Assembly: GCA_945874155.1 (NCBI GenBank)
Contig: CAMCFO010000002.1
Span: forward strand, 1 to 64,000
Length of the DNA stretch: 64,000 nucleotides
Source: an uncultured Bacteroidales bacterium
GTDB taxonomy: Bacteria > Bacteroidota > Bacteroidia > Bacteroidales > UBA932
Reading direction: 5' to 3'
Of this stretch, positions 43,474 to 53,690 are shown in pieces; within the stretch, counting starts at the first letter, position 1; each line of letters starts with the position of its first letter. The position numbers were made by a program, and so were the translations under genes. Below the pieces are notes generated by a model. The model searched no databases, had not been told where the DNA came from, and was given only the letters and a program-made list of their open reading frames with translations.

Positions 43474-45435
43474 ATGGTTTCCAAGTATAGAACATTCTTT
43501 CACCTTGTGTTTTCATTCATTACGATTGCCGTTCTGTCATCCTGCGACAGGGACAATCCGAATGAAGACCAAGGCGGCAACAGCGGAGATACCGTTGAAC
43601 TGGAAAATTTCACTTTCAAGATAACAAACTTGAAAGCAGGTTATGTGTATGTGGACTTCGCACCGAAGAACTCATCGATGACCTATTTCTTCAACCTGGT
43701 GGTCAAGGATGACGCCAAGGGTAAGAGTGATGATGAAATATTTGCGTCCGATATTGAAAATATTGAGTATATCGCCTCCCAACAGGGCATTTCAAGTGCA
43801 GAACTCCTTTCATCAGAGCTAAAGAGCGGAAATGTCAAATGGAGATTCACCGGCCTTATGCAATCCTCCGACTATACAATCTATGCCTACGGACTTGATG
43901 CCGATGGGAACAGGTTGAGCAGCATAGACAGGATGGATCTCACAACTCCAGCCGTGGAGAAAGTGGACTGCGATTTCGAGATAGTTGTCTCAAATATTCA
44001 GACCACATCTTTCACTGTGACAATTGCCCCTTCAGATGACGAATGTGCATACTTCTATGACATATTCCCGGCTCAGTATTATGAAGAACTGTGCGGAAGC
44101 CGTCCGGAAGGGATAGTTGATTTTCTGCCAAGCTACATTAACGGACTTGCCGCGCAGAATCAGGTTGACGTCCCATACACCGTATCTATGGTATCCACCT
44201 TCGGTCCGGCCGTGGAGGACTTTACCTCTTCCAACGGCCTTACCCCGGCCACAAACTATTTCGTTTTCGCCGTAGGTATAGGTGCGGACGGTACCGCAAC
44301 GACCGACCCTACCGTAATACAACTTACAACAGCATCTCCTGAGACCAACACATTTACCGTTGTTCAGGGTCTGACAGGTCATTCAGATGCTTCCTATTCT
44401 GTGGTTCCAGCCCACTCTGAATCCTATGTTGCCCTGTTCGAACGCAGCTGCTATCTTAAGGACAGCTCCGGCAACTATCTGAGCGACGATCAAATAATCG
44501 ATGCCATTCTGGCATCCAGAGGCGGCACCATAGCCTCATCCGTGTACAGCGGAAACGCCACCATATATGAATGTCCTCTGGTTCCGGACGAGGATTATTG
44601 CCTTCTCGTATTCGGCTATTTTGCCGGCGAGGTGACAAGCGGTCTTACCAAAGCCGAGTTCCACACTAAAGCCGCATCTCCGGATACCCAACAGAGCTTT
44701 TCCATTATGAGTTCGTCACTTCAGACAAATTCGTTTGAAGTATCCTACAGCCCATATTACGAAAACAGACCGTTTATGGCCAATTATATGCCTATGTCGG
44801 ACTTCATCAGATTGAATGGGGATCTCTCGGACAAAGCCAGCACAAATGCCGCAATCCGTCAATATAACGACCAGGTGGTTGACGAATTGTACAACAAATG
44901 GAGTCTGAAAGATTATGCCGACAAGAAGGAATATCTCCACAGGAGGTTGAACACTGCATATGTGTCGTATAAGATTGAGGATCTTGAAGCCTCCAGCGAC
45001 TACCTCTGTTACGCCATAGGTATGACTGCCGACGGAACCTACACCACAGATGCCAGCGTTCTGAAGGTCACCACCAAGACTGTTTACAACACTCCTCAGA
45101 TATCAGAAATTCTGCCGTCCTTCTCCGGTTCCTGGCTCACCCTCTGGTTCTATATCAACCAGGATGCTCCGGCCAAATTGTACGGTTGCAGTTCACTTGT
45201 CAACGACAGGAGTATGTATGATTTGTCTGACGACGAAATCAAGGATTATTTCTACGAAGGTTACGATTGGGACAAAGGCACACAGTCTCCTAAGAGAATG
45301 TGGTCCACAAGCGAATACTTCCAGAGCAGTGTGGGCAATGTCCAATCCGGTGATGTCGTTTACAGTGCAGGCATACTCGTGGGTGAAGACAAAGACACTT
45401 ATACGGTATTCCGAGATGCATACGAGGTGAAATGA
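43474..45435 (+). CDS. Multi-Fn3-like surface lipoprotein
   Basis: This 653-residue lipoprotein (IAVLSSC) is made of repeated fibronectin-III-like beta-sandwich segments: ATNYFVFAVGIGADGTATTD, SSDYTIYAYGLDADGNRLSS and SSDYLCYAIGMTADGTYTTD mark at least three copies. I do not recognise a catalytic domain. It probably acts as a surface binding or spacer protein. The stop overlaps the next start (ATGA). Confidence 0.68.
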   Translation: MVSKYRTFFHLVFSFITIAVLSSCDRDNPNEDQGGNSGDTVELENFTFKITNLKAGYVYVDFAPKNSSMTYFFNLVVKDDAKGKSDDEIFASDIENIEYIASQQGISSAELLSSELKSGNVKWRFTGLMQSSDYTIYAYGLDADGNRLSSIDRMDLTTPAVEKVDCDFEIVVSNIQTTSFTVTIAPSDDECAYFYDIFPAQYYEELCGSRPEGIVDFLPSYINGLAAQNQVDVPYTVSMVSTFGPAVEDFTSSNGLTPATNYFVFAVGIGADGTATTDPTVIQLTTASPETNTFTVVQGLTGHSDASYSVVPAHSESYVALFERSCYLKDSSGNYLSDDQIIDAILASRGGTIASSVYSGNATIYECPLVPDEDYCLLVFGYFAGEVTSGLTKAEFHTKAASPDTQQSFSIMSSSLQTNSFEVSYSPYYENRPFMANYMPMSDFIRLNGDLSDKASTNAAIRQYNDQVVDELYNKWSLKDYADKKEYLHRRLNTAYVSYKIEDLEASSDYLCYAIGMTADGTYTTDASVLKVTTKTVYNTPQISEILPSFSGSWLTLWFYINQDAPAKLYGCSSLVNDRSMYDLSDDEIKDYFYEGYDWDKGTQSPKRMWSTSEYFQSSVGNVQSGDVVYSAGILVGEDKDTYTVFRDAYEVK

Positions 45436-46073
45436 TGAAAAAATCTCTTTTTATACCTATCCTCGCGATGCTTTTCGTTGCAGCAGCTTGCACATCCCCC
45501 GATGACCTTGCGGATTCGGGGAATGACGGCAAGCAGGAAAAGGCGATAAAGGTTGGTGACTATTACAATCAAGGCCTTGTGAAGGGTGTTGTATTCAATG
45601 TGGATGAAACCGGACAGCACGGGATGGTGGTCTCTCTTGACGAAAAGAGCCTGCAATGGTCAACGCTTGAATCCAGCGTCATTGCCGGAGCGGTGTATGT
45701 CAGTTTGGATTACGGGCTCGACAATGTTTTGGGAATCAAAGATTTGTTCGAAAATTGGGCAGAGACCTTCCCTGCTGTTGCCTGGTGCTCTTCAAAAAAT
45801 CCCGGCAGCCTCAACACCTGGTATCTGCCTGCTGCAAATGAATTGAGAACTCTGTTGGATGGATATGCCAAGAGTCCTGAATTGCAGATAGCCTTTGAAC
45901 AGAACTCAGGAACAGCATTGAAGCCGGCTGAGTATTATTGGTCATCGACTGATGGCGGCGGGCAGATTGCCTACTCATACCGGTATGACGCGGATTTGTC
46001 CCCTGACCAAGACCTCTATGCACTTCTGTCCAAACAGGAGTCGCACTTCTCACGCTGCATCTGCCGTTTCTGA
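45432..46073 (+). CDS. DUF1566-like lipoprotein
   Basis: This 213-residue lipoprotein (FVAAACTS) has a C-terminal half with a DUF1566/FISUMP-like pattern: AFPAVAWC-like WAETFPAVAWCSSKN, WYLPAANELRTLL, YYWSSTDGGG and FSRCICRF. It is the same superfamily as the gene at 256, in a shorter and divergent form. It is translationally coupled to the preceding gene. Confidence 0.68.
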   Translation: MMKKSLFIPILAMLFVAAACTSPDDLADSGNDGKQEKAIKVGDYYNQGLVKGVVFNVDETGQHGMVVSLDEKSLQWSTLESSVIAGAVYVSLDYGLDNVLGIKDLFENWAETFPAVAWCSSKNPGSLNTWYLPAANELRTLLDGYAKSPELQIAFEQNSGTALKPAEYYWSSTDGGGQIAYSYRYDADLSPDQDLYALLSKQESHFSRCICRF

Positions 46074-46091
46074 TAATTGCTACGAGTGAAT

Positions 46092-48041
46092 ATGAGTAAA
46101 AAGTATTTGTATCCGATTATACTAGTGTTGATATCGATGGTTGCGTCTTGTATCAAGCCTGATGAAACCACCCCAATCCAGACTCCTAATCTAACGTTGG
46201 GGAGCAGGATTGTTCCGGTTGGCGCAGAAGGCGGACCGGCCAGTATCCGATATATGCTTTCAGATGCAGAAAGCGGAGCATCTCTCGAAGCAGATGCCAG
46301 TCTGTTTTCGTTTTCCTGTATGGCTGACTGGTGCAAGGATTTCAGAGCGGATGTAAATTCAGGGACAATTGCATTTACCGTTGAGCCCAACCTCACGGAG
46401 ACATCCAAACTCGCGTCCGTAACGGTGAAATATGCCGATGCCGAAGCTGTCTTCTCCATATCGCAAAGCGGCTTGGGGGAAAACAACGACTTGATAGCAA
46501 ATATGCAATTCGACATCGAATATGATATCGACGGACCGCAGGTCAAAATGACTGTGACTCCGGAATTCAATGATGTCCGCTATTACATCGCATATTCAAA
46601 AAAGAGCGAAATCGATGAATACAGTGACAGGATTCAGGCAATAATCAAAGCCAATGTCGAGAAATTCCTCTCTGGAGAAATCAACACTCTCGTGAATTAC
46701 GGAGGCTATACTTTCGAACAGGCATTGGACGAATACACAGGTAAAGGTGTCAGGACGGTTTCTATGTCACTGAACGGGGAATCGGATTTTGTAGGATGGT
46801 GCTGTGCCGTGAACAATCAGGCAAAGGTGGTTTCCGATGTTGTGCTGAAGGAATTCAGGACAGGTACGATTCCTCCTTCAGATAATGTGTTGCAGACTGA
46901 GGTGACTGAAGTAAACTGCGACAGGGTAAAATATTCCGTCAAGACAAGCAACAGTGACCAGTGGGCAAGCCTTGTGGTTCCGTCAGAGGAGATTGCGGGA
47001 AAGGACGATGCTGCTCTCAGACTGATGTTCAACTCCCTTGAAGATGTGACAAGGTATCTCCATTTCGGAGATTGGGCCGGAACCGTGGCCAACCTCGAAT
47101 CAGGCAGGAAGTATTGCATTCTGGTATTCGGTTACAGTTGGGGAGCCATTACAACGGAAATCAACAAGATATCCATTACGACACCGGAACTTGAGGAGGG
47201 GGATGCCGTCTTTTCCCTGACCGTGGAAAAGGTGACACACTTCAGGGCAGTCTGCCGAATTGAACCTTCCCTGAAGACGAAACTGTATTACGCAGACATA
47301 CTGTATCCGGGAGAAACTTTGGATTCGGCCGTAAAGGATATTGTCTCACAAATCAACTGGATGGTGGAAAACGGATACGGAGACAAACTGTCACTGCTGC
47401 GCAACCTTGGCTACAGAGGATATGAAACCCTGACCAAGACAGGACTGGAGGAGGGTAAGACCTACAGATTCTTCACTATCCCTGTTGATGAAAACACTGG
47501 AGATTTCGTTATCTCCAAGGCATATTGTTCCGAGGAATTCACAACCCCTTACTCCGTATCGTCAGAAGCCTACATAAGCATTTCACACCCTAAATGGTTC
47601 TCCGGCGATGAATATGCAAAGGCTTATCCGGAAGATGGAGCAGGAGCCGAGGGATATGCAATACTGCCCCTTACCGTCAGCACTCACGGCAACGTGGCTG
47701 ATTATTGGTATTGCATATACGGTGATGACCTGACGGATACCAACAGAATCAGCGACAAGGACCTCATTTCCCACTTGATTGGATTCACATACACGGACGA
47801 TAACGGCAACGAGCAGGAATATGAACCTGACGGAATCAAAAATGAGCCGTACAAAGTCCTTGCTTGTGAATACGGAAAAGACCTGACTCTGGTCAGTGTG
47901 GCTCTTGACGAAGATGATAACTGGGGACCGGTAATACGGGAAAAGATTCACCTTACTCACGAAGGAGACACGCCCATTTCCGAATTCATTCCCAACAACG
48001 CAACCGGCTACAAGGCAAGAACTAAAGCAGTATGGAAATAA
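46092..48041 (+). CDS. Fn3/BACON-like surface lipoprotein
   Basis: This 649-residue lipoprotein (ISMVASCIKPDE) has a first domain similar to BACON (SRIVPVGAEGGPASIRYML, then AVFSISQSGLG) and several beta-sandwich segments after it. It shares with the gene at 43474 segments such as SGRKYCILVFGYSWGAITTE. The ATG at 46092 begins the signal; an alternative TTG at 46077 is unlikely. Its 3' end overlaps the subtilase start by 10 bases. Confidence 0.68.
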   Translation: MSKKYLYPIILVLISMVASCIKPDETTPIQTPNLTLGSRIVPVGAEGGPASIRYMLSDAESGASLEADASLFSFSCMADWCKDFRADVNSGTIAFTVEPNLTETSKLASVTVKYADAEAVFSISQSGLGENNDLIANMQFDIEYDIDGPQVKMTVTPEFNDVRYYIAYSKKSEIDEYSDRIQAIIKANVEKFLSGEINTLVNYGGYTFEQALDEYTGKGVRTVSMSLNGESDFVGWCCAVNNQAKVVSDVVLKEFRTGTIPPSDNVLQTEVTEVNCDRVKYSVKTSNSDQWASLVVPSEEIAGKDDAALRLMFNSLEDVTRYLHFGDWAGTVANLESGRKYCILVFGYSWGAITTEINKISITTPELEEGDAVFSLTVEKVTHFRAVCRIEPSLKTKLYYADILYPGETLDSAVKDIVSQINWMVENGYGDKLSLLRNLGYRGYETLTKTGLEEGKTYRFFTIPVDENTGDFVISKAYCSEEFTTPYSVSSEAYISISHPKWFSGDEYAKAYPEDGAGAEGYAILPLTVSTHGNVADYWYCIYGDDLTDTNRISDKDLISHLIGFTYTDDNGNEQEYEPDGIKNEPYKVLACEYGKDLTLVSVALDEDDNWGPVIREKIHLTHEGDTPISEFIPNNATGYKARTKAVWK

Positions 48042-50011
48042 GGAAGACAGTTTGCATCGCTACGGCTTTCTGCACATTGACGGGATTGGGACTGCTCTCG
48101 TCTTCTTGTGAAAAAAATGTTATCACAGAAGACGATGGCATAATCTCCGACGAATTGTCAACAAAGATGGTCGCCGGTTTTAATGGAGAGTCTGTTAACG
48201 GAGAACTGCTTTTGATGCTTTCAGATGAAGCTTTCAAGATTTGGTCACAGGGAGACAGTGCAGCTGTAGCCGATATGGTCAGAGGGGATTTGGACCTGAC
48301 GGATTTTCGTCCCGCTCTGCCGGTCAGACCGAAGAATGGAAAACTTGCTTCCGAACTCGGTCTGGACAGATGGTTTGTTGCCTCCTTCACTCCGGACCTG
48401 GACATTGCAGAAGCTGGTGCGATGTTATCTCTTTCGCGCGGAGTGGAATTGGTTCAGCCCAACAGATCCGGACAAATTCAACCTGCCGGACAAGTGGAAC
48501 ACTTCACTCCTGACACCAAATGCGAACCAGTTTTTATGACGGATCCCTATTTTCGTTCCCAATGGAATCTGTATAACGACGGTAGTTTGGATTCCCGTTT
48601 CAGGGCCGGTGCTGATGTTGGTGCCGCCTATGCCTGGAATCTTTGCGGTGGAGACCCGAGAGTTGTGGTTGCCATCATTGACGGACCTGTAAAATATGAC
48701 CACGAGGATCTGGCGGACAATATGTGGGTTAATGAGAAGGAACTCCAAGGGACAGAAGGGGTGGATGATGACGGGAACGGATATGTGGATGACATCTATG
48801 GCTACAATTTTGCCTTGAATTGCGGGAGCATTGATTGGTCGGGAGAGGGCGAACTCGGTCACGGGACCCACGTTGCAGGCATAATCGGCGCAGTCAACGG
48901 GAACGGCAAGGGTATATCATCTGTTGCAGGAGGAGTGGAAGACAAAGGCCGCGGAGTGAGAATGATGTCCTGCCAAATTTTTTATGGCAGTGCCCGCAGT
49001 GCATCGGATCTTCAAGTCGGGAATGCCTTCATCTATGCAGCTGACAATGGAGCCAGCATAGCCCAGTGTTCCTACGGATATGACGGAGGCACATACAAAA
49101 AAGACAACGACTATATCAACAAATGGCCTTTCGAATACCGTGGACTGAAATATTTTACAGACCCTTCCAATGCCAATTGCCCTGCCGTTGAATCCAATGT
49201 GGCGGTTTTTGCTGCCGGAAATGAAACTTCATCATACTCTTCCTATCCCGGCGCTCTGCCGCTGTGTATAAGCGTTACTGCTTTCGGACCGGACGGACTT
49301 CCTGCTGCCTATACGAATTACGGACTTGGCTGCAATATTGCCGCACCGGGAGGTGATGACAATTTCGGACAATCTTCCAAAATCCTGTCCACAGGTATAG
49401 AGGAAATCAACGGCGATTATGCCTGGATGGCAGGCACGTCGATGGCCTGTCCGCACGTCTCTTCTGTAATTGCGCTGGGAATGTCCTATGCCCTCCAGTT
49501 GGGAAAGCATTTCTCTTCCGACGAATTTCTTGCTATGGTTTATGCCTCCGTAAATGACATCAATTCCAGTCTCGCCAATGGAGTGAAGCAATGCCCTGAC
49601 GGAAAAACCCTGGAACTCAGGAACTATTACGGACGAATGGGCACAGGCGCAATCGATGCCTGGCAGATGCTTATGCAAGTTGAGGGAATTCCTTCGATTA
49701 TTGTCGAATGCGGCAAGGAATGCCGTGTGGATCTTAAAGACTATTTCGGCGGCGGATTTGAAACGATTACTTTCACGTCTGTGGAAACAGATGCCGTTTA
49801 CAAGGATGCGTTGGGAGTTGTTTCCGCATCAGTAGATGATGGATATCTGTCCATCAGATGTGAGAAGAAAGGCAGCGGAAAAATCCGTGTAAAGGCTATA
49901 GCGGGAGGTACATATGCAGGCGGCCCGGGAGGCATAGGAGGCACTGAAATAGAAAGGGAAATCTCCATTCTTTCAAGAGGTGTCCGAGGTTGGAACAACG
50001 GGTGGCTATAG
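48032..50011 (+). CDS. S8 subtilisin-like protease, lipoprotein
   Basis: The 659-residue protein has a lipoprotein signal (GLLSSSC), an N-terminal prodomain-like region, and the subtilase catalytic triad: Asp217 (AIIDGPVKYDHEDL), His277 (GHGTHVAGIIGAVN) and Ser470 (GTSMACPHVSS). An oxyanion-hole Asn is in VFAAGNETSS. A C-terminal beta domain follows. It probably acts on the cell surface, on partner lipoproteins or on host or dietary proteins. Its place in a lipoprotein operon is unusual and suggests it processes its neighbours; this is inference. Confidence 0.88.
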   Translation: MEIRKTVCIATAFCTLTGLGLLSSSCEKNVITEDDGIISDELSTKMVAGFNGESVNGELLLMLSDEAFKIWSQGDSAAVADMVRGDLDLTDFRPALPVRPKNGKLASELGLDRWFVASFTPDLDIAEAGAMLSLSRGVELVQPNRSGQIQPAGQVEHFTPDTKCEPVFMTDPYFRSQWNLYNDGSLDSRFRAGADVGAAYAWNLCGGDPRVVVAIIDGPVKYDHEDLADNMWVNEKELQGTEGVDDDGNGYVDDIYGYNFALNCGSIDWSGEGELGHGTHVAGIIGAVNGNGKGISSVAGGVEDKGRGVRMMSCQIFYGSARSASDLQVGNAFIYAADNGASIAQCSYGYDGGTYKKDNDYINKWPFEYRGLKYFTDPSNANCPAVESNVAVFAAGNETSSYSSYPGALPLCISVTAFGPDGLPAAYTNYGLGCNIAAPGGDDNFGQSSKILSTGIEEINGDYAWMAGTSMACPHVSSVIALGMSYALQLGKHFSSDEFLAMVYASVNDINSSLANGVKQCPDGKTLELRNYYGRMGTGAIDAWQMLMQVEGIPSIIVECGKECRVDLKDYFGGGFETITFTSVETDAVYKDALGVVSASVDDGYLSIRCEKKGSGKIRVKAIAGGTYAGGPGGIGGTEIEREISILSRGVRGWNNGWL

Positions 50012-50037
50012 CGCCTGCAAATCTTAATTATTGCATT

Positions 50038-50490
50038 ATGAAATTTAACCTCAAGAGCCTGGTTAGTCCGGCTGTACTTTTCACCATAGCACTGTTTTCC
50101 TTCTCCTGCTCAAAGGATGCGGTTCTGCAAGAAAATATTGTCGGTGAATGGCATTATTCAGACAACGATACAGATGTATATATAGCTTTCGGAGAGAGCA
50201 GCGAGTATGAGCTATTCCAGAAGATAGGGGCGGGACGCTATCGTGAATACCAGGGCAAATGGTTCCTGGAAAAGGGCATATTGTCAGGAGATTATGCAGA
50301 GGGTTCAGAATGGGGCAGTTCCTATAAAGTGGAGGTCAATTCCAATACTCTTACACTCATAGCCTTGAATGGTTCCGAAGAAGTGACTGTCTATACAAGG
50401 GAGTCCATTCCTGCCTCAGTAAGGGAATCTGCAAATATGATTCAATTTCATCTACAGGAGCCACGAAGCGCAAGCCTGACGGATTTTTGA
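50038..50490 (+). CDS. Lipocalin-like lipoprotein
   Basis: This 150-residue lipoprotein (ALFSFSC) starts a small beta-barrel pattern: GEWHYSDNDTDVYIAFGESS, YREYQGKWFLEKGILSG and KVEVNSNTLTLI. The last 12 or so residues (PRSASLTDF) are read antisense to a remnant higA gene, so the C-terminus may have been altered by a past rearrangement. Confidence 0.65.
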   Translation: MKFNLKSLVSPAVLFTIALFSFSCSKDAVLQENIVGEWHYSDNDTDVYIAFGESSEYELFQKIGAGRYREYQGKWFLEKGILSGDYAEGSEWGSSYKVEVNSNTLTLIALNGSEEVTVYTRESIPASVRESANMIQFHLQEPRSASLTDF

Positions 50491-50634
50491 TAATCTTGAG
50501 GCCATCGATGGTTCCAGACGGGATTTTGCAAGACTATGACGTGTCTGCATATTAATCAGCATTTCAGAGTTTATTCCCAATGCCGATTCAAACAACAAAG
50601 ACAAATCACTAGTGACAGGACGCTTGCAATTCAA
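50452..50634 (-). pseudogene. HigA-type antitoxin remnant (N-terminus lost)
   Basis: The minus-strand frame reads KRPVTSDLSLLFESALGINS, then EMLINMQTRHSLAKSRL and MASRLSKIRQ. This is the C-terminal half of a HigA-like antitoxin (family pattern GKRPVTadlAllLe.alGi.aemllnmQ). The N-terminal HTH is missing, and an in-frame stop lies not far upstream. No HigB toxin is seen. The stop falls inside the end of the lipocalin-like gene. Confidence 0.65.
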
Positions 50635-50649
50635 GAATAATGTCTTTAA

Positions 50650-50764
50650 TTTTCACCTAAATTTCAGCTTTATATATTCCCCACCAAATTTATTTCTTCA
50701 TTTTGCCCTTTTCCACCAAATTTTTAGAAGGATTTTGCCGTTTTCCACCAAATTTGCGTGCGCG
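50650..50764. repeat. Degenerate tandem repeat, period about 32 bp
   Basis: TTTTCCACCAAATTT recurs at 50709 and 50741 exactly, and at 50677 (TTCCCCACCAAATTT) and 50650 (TTTTCACCTAAATTT) with changes. Spacings are 27, 32 and 32. The region between copies 2 and 3 is also conserved (TTTTGCC). It fills the space between the higA remnant and the proA stop. Confidence 0.75.
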
Positions 50765-50774
50765 TTGCCGGGGA

Positions 50775-52019
50775 TTAAGGCCGGGTCTGACCGGAGCCGT
50801 TGATGAGGTATTTGTAGGTGGTGAGCTCGGGAAGGGCCATAGGGCCGCGGGCGTGGAGTTTCTGGGTGGAGATGCCGATTTCGGCCCCGAAACCGAACTG
50901 GGCACCGTCCGTGAAGGCTGTGGAGACATTGGCATAGACACAGGCAGCATCCACTTTTTTCCAGAACAGGTCTATGGTCTGAGGGTTTTCGCTGACTATG
51001 CACTCGCTGTGGCGGGAACTGTATCGGGCTATGTGGGCGAGGGCCTGAGCGAAAGAGTCCACGGTCTTGATGCTCATCTTATAGTCCAGAAATTCTGTCC
51101 CGTACGAGTCCTCTGTGGCCTCGCGGAGCAATGACTCCGGATAGAAGCCTTTCAGAGCCTCCATTGCAGGAGCATCGGCATAGACCACAACATTGCTGGA
51201 AATCAGAGGCTTGCACAGATAAGGCAGGTCAGACAGGCGGCTGCTGTGAACAATCAGACAGTCCAGAGCATTGCAGACGCTCACCCTTCTGGTCTTCGCA
51301 TTGTTCACTATGGCCGCGGCCTTGTCCACATCCCCTTCGGCATCGAAATAAGTATGGCATATTCCCGCACCGGTCTCAATCACAGGCACTTTCGCATTTT
51401 CCCGCACATAAGAGATGAGCTTGCCGCTGCCTCTGGGGATAATCAGGTCCACCAGACCCACCGCTGAAAGAAGTTCTGCGGTTGCCTCACGGGTTGCAGG
51501 AAGAAGGGTACAGGCGGCATTATCCACCCCGTAACGGTCCAGAACGGATTTTATCACCCCGGCAATGGCCCTGTTTGACGAATCTGCATCGGAACCACCT
51601 TTGAGTACGCACACATTGCCGCTTTTAAGGCATAGGGAAAAGACATCTGCCGTGACATTGGGTCGTGCCTCATAAATCACCCCTATGACTCCGAAAGGAA
51701 CTGAAATCTTTGTGATTTGCATACCGTTGGGGCGGGTCCATTCAGCCAGTTTGCGGCCCAAGGGAGAAGGCAGACCGGCCACATTTTCCATATCAGAGGC
51801 TATGGCATCGAGTCTTGCCGCTGAAAGGAGCAGACGGTCGTAGCGGGGATTGTCTTCGGACATTCTGGAGAGGTCCTCCCTGTTGGCTGCCAGGATTTCC
51901 TCTGTTCTGTTTTTCAATTCGCAGGCTGTCGCCTTCAATATATCCGATATGACTGAGTCGTCAAGGCTCTGAACGGATGCGGCTGCATTTGCGGCCTTAA
52001 GCAATATTTCCCTAACCAT
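50775..52019 (-). CDS. proA: Gamma-glutamyl phosphate reductase
   Basis: This enzyme reduces glutamyl-5-phosphate to glutamate semialdehyde for proline synthesis. The 414-residue protein has the family segments [55 protein letters not shown] and [15 protein letters not shown] (catalytic Cys in VCNALD). The ATG at 52019 shares one base with the proB stop. The longer frame upstream lies inside proB and is discarded. Confidence 0.95.
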   Translation of the reverse strand: MVREILLKAANAAASVQSLDDSVISDILKATACELKNRTEEILAANREDLSRMSEDNPRYDRLLLSAARLDAIASDMENVAGLPSPLGRKLAEWTRPNGMQITKISVPFGVIGVIYEARPNVTADVFSLCLKSGNVCVLKGGSDADSSNRAIAGVIKSVLDRYGVDNAACTLLPATREATAELLSAVGLVDLIIPRGSGKLISYVRENAKVPVIETGAGICHTYFDAEGDVDKAAAIVNNAKTRRVSVCNALDCLIVHSSRLSDLPYLCKPLISSNVVVYADAPAMEALKGFYPESLLREATEDSYGTEFLDYKMSIKTVDSFAQALAHIARYSSRHSECIVSENPQTIDLFWKKVDAACVYANVSTAFTDGAQFGFGAEIGISTQKLHARGPMALPELTTYKYLINGSGQTRP

Positions 52020-52804
52020 TATTTTGAAATTTTTGTGGGGACGAAACGGGTGCAGGGTACATTGCCGCCATTGAGGACTTCCATCAATATGCCCTCCCTT
52101 CTGCCGTTGGCAATCACAACCGGGATTCCGGCTGCCGAAACGCTCAGCGCCACCCCGCATTTGGTCTTCATACCTCCCCTGCCGGCTGAGGACCTGCCCT
52201 CTGTTATGCAAGCCTCGATGTTGCCTGCCGCATCCTGATGAATCTCAGGGATGAGACGCGATGCCGGGTCGGACGGGTCGCCGTCGTACATTCCGTCTAT
52301 TGCACTGAGTATTACCAATATGTCAGCGCCCATCATCCTGGCCATAGTACCTGAAAGTTCATCATTGTCAGTAAACATAAGCTCGGTGAGGGAGATGGTG
52401 TCGTTTTCATTGATTATGGGGATGACCCCGCACTGGAGCATCACTTCAATGCAATGCTGCTGATTTTCGTACTGTCCGGGCCGGGAAAGGCTGTCCTTGG
52501 TGGTGAGAACCTGTCCGCAGACTATTCCGTGACTGTGGAAGAGGTCATAATATCTGTTGATGAGCTTGACCTGTCCCACCGCCGAATACAACTGTCTGGA
52601 AGAAACGTCATCGAGGGCTTCGGAAGGGCATATTTCACTCCTTCCCGAGGCAACGGCACCGGAAGACACGAGTATTACTTCTTTTCCAGCCTTGTGCAGT
52701 TGTGCCACCTGATCCGTCAGTGCCGACATTCTGGTAATGTCCAATGTGCCGTCTTCCCTTGTAAGCACATTGCTGCCCACTTTCACTACTATTCTTTTCA
52801 TCAT
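52019..52804 (-). CDS. proB: Glutamate 5-kinase
   Basis: This enzyme phosphorylates glutamate in the first step of proline synthesis. The 261-residue protein has [52 protein letters not shown] and GRGGMKTK. It is the short form with no C-terminal PUA domain. It overlaps proC and proA by a few bases. Confidence 0.93.
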   Translation of the reverse strand: MMKRIVVKVGSNVLTREDGTLDITRMSALTDQVAQLHKAGKEVILVSSGAVASGRSEICPSEALDDVSSRQLYSAVGQVKLINRYYDLFHSHGIVCGQVLTTKDSLSRPGQYENQQHCIEVMLQCGVIPIINENDTISLTELMFTDNDELSGTMARMMGADILVILSAIDGMYDGDPSDPASRLIPEIHQDAAGNIEACITEGRSSAGRGGMKTKCGVALSVSAAGIPVVIANGRREGILMEVLNGGNVPCTRFVPTKISK

Positions 52805-53595
52805 TTCAAACTCGCTTGCAATCCTGAAACAACTGCCTCGGAAAAACCTTTTTCCGCCATTGCCCTGAGGCCCTTTTCAGTCATTCCGCCGGGCGTTGTG
52901 ACCTTGCGTATTTCATCCTCGGGGTCTGCTGCACGGGCCTGAAGCAGAGCCACAGCTCCATCCACAGTGGCCTCAACTATGGACAGGGCCTGACTTTTTG
53001 AAAATCCGAGGGATTCACCCCCTTCTGCTGCCGACTGTATGTATTTCATTGCATAGGCAATTCCACAGGAGGCAAGGGCTGTGGCCGGCTGCATCATTTC
53101 CTCATCCACGGACACGACCAGTCCCATAGCGGAAAACATAGCCTCAAGCATTTGCACCTGGTCCGGGGAGGCATTGCAGGAGGAAATGAAAGTGACAGAC
53201 TTGCCTATTTCCACAGCGGTGTTGGGTATGACCCTGAACAGAGTGAAATCCTCCGAACCGAGCCAGCCTTGCATCTGGCTGAATGTCGCTCCGGCCACTA
53301 TCGAAACTATTGTCTGCGCCCCAGGTCTGAGCACGTGCCTTATGCCGGAGATGACTTCTTCTGCAAGCCAGGGTTTCACTGCAAGGATAAGTATATCTGC
53401 CTGTGCGGCTGCCCTGGCATTGTCAGTCGTCACAGAAATCTCTGAATCAAACTGTTTCATTTTTTCCAAAGTGGCTTCAGTCCTTGCTGTGCATATCAAG
53501 TCTGCCGCACTGATGACAGCTCCCCTGACAAGCCCTCTGGCTATGGCCCCGCCCATATTTCCGGAACCTATTACTGCTGTTTTCATAAGCGCCAT
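52801..53595 (-). CDS. proC: Pyrroline-5-carboxylate reductase
   Basis: This enzyme reduces pyrroline-5-carboxylate to proline with NAD(P)H. The 264-residue protein has VIGSGNMGGAIARGL (nucleotide site), AVKPWLAEEVI, FRVIPNTAVEIGKSVT, and VTTPGGMTEKGLRAM near the C-terminus. Two start codons are possible (53595 or 53586); the second begins directly with MKTAVIGSG. It is the first gene of a proC-proB-proA operon. Confidence 0.94.
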   Translation of the reverse strand: MALMKTAVIGSGNMGGAIARGLVRGAVISAADLICTARTEATLEKMKQFDSEISVTTDNARAAAQADILILAVKPWLAEEVISGIRHVLRPGAQTIVSIVAGATFSQMQGWLGSEDFTLFRVIPNTAVEIGKSVTFISSCNASPDQVQMLEAMFSAMGLVVSVDEEMMQPATALASCGIAYAMKYIQSAAEGGESLGFSKSQALSIVEATVDGAVALLQARAADPEDEIRKVTTPGGMTEKGLRAMAEKGFSEAVVSGLQASLK

Positions 53596-53690
53596 TCGAT
53601 TTTTCGCAAAGGGCGCAAGTTATGAATTTTTCAGGACAATCAAATATTTATTCTCGCAAATATCGTTTACGCAAAGCTCCAGCGGCATCA

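Noticed and set aside
50650..50764. CRISPR array
   Set aside because: Only two exact core copies exist, spacers share sequence with each other, and no cas gene is near.
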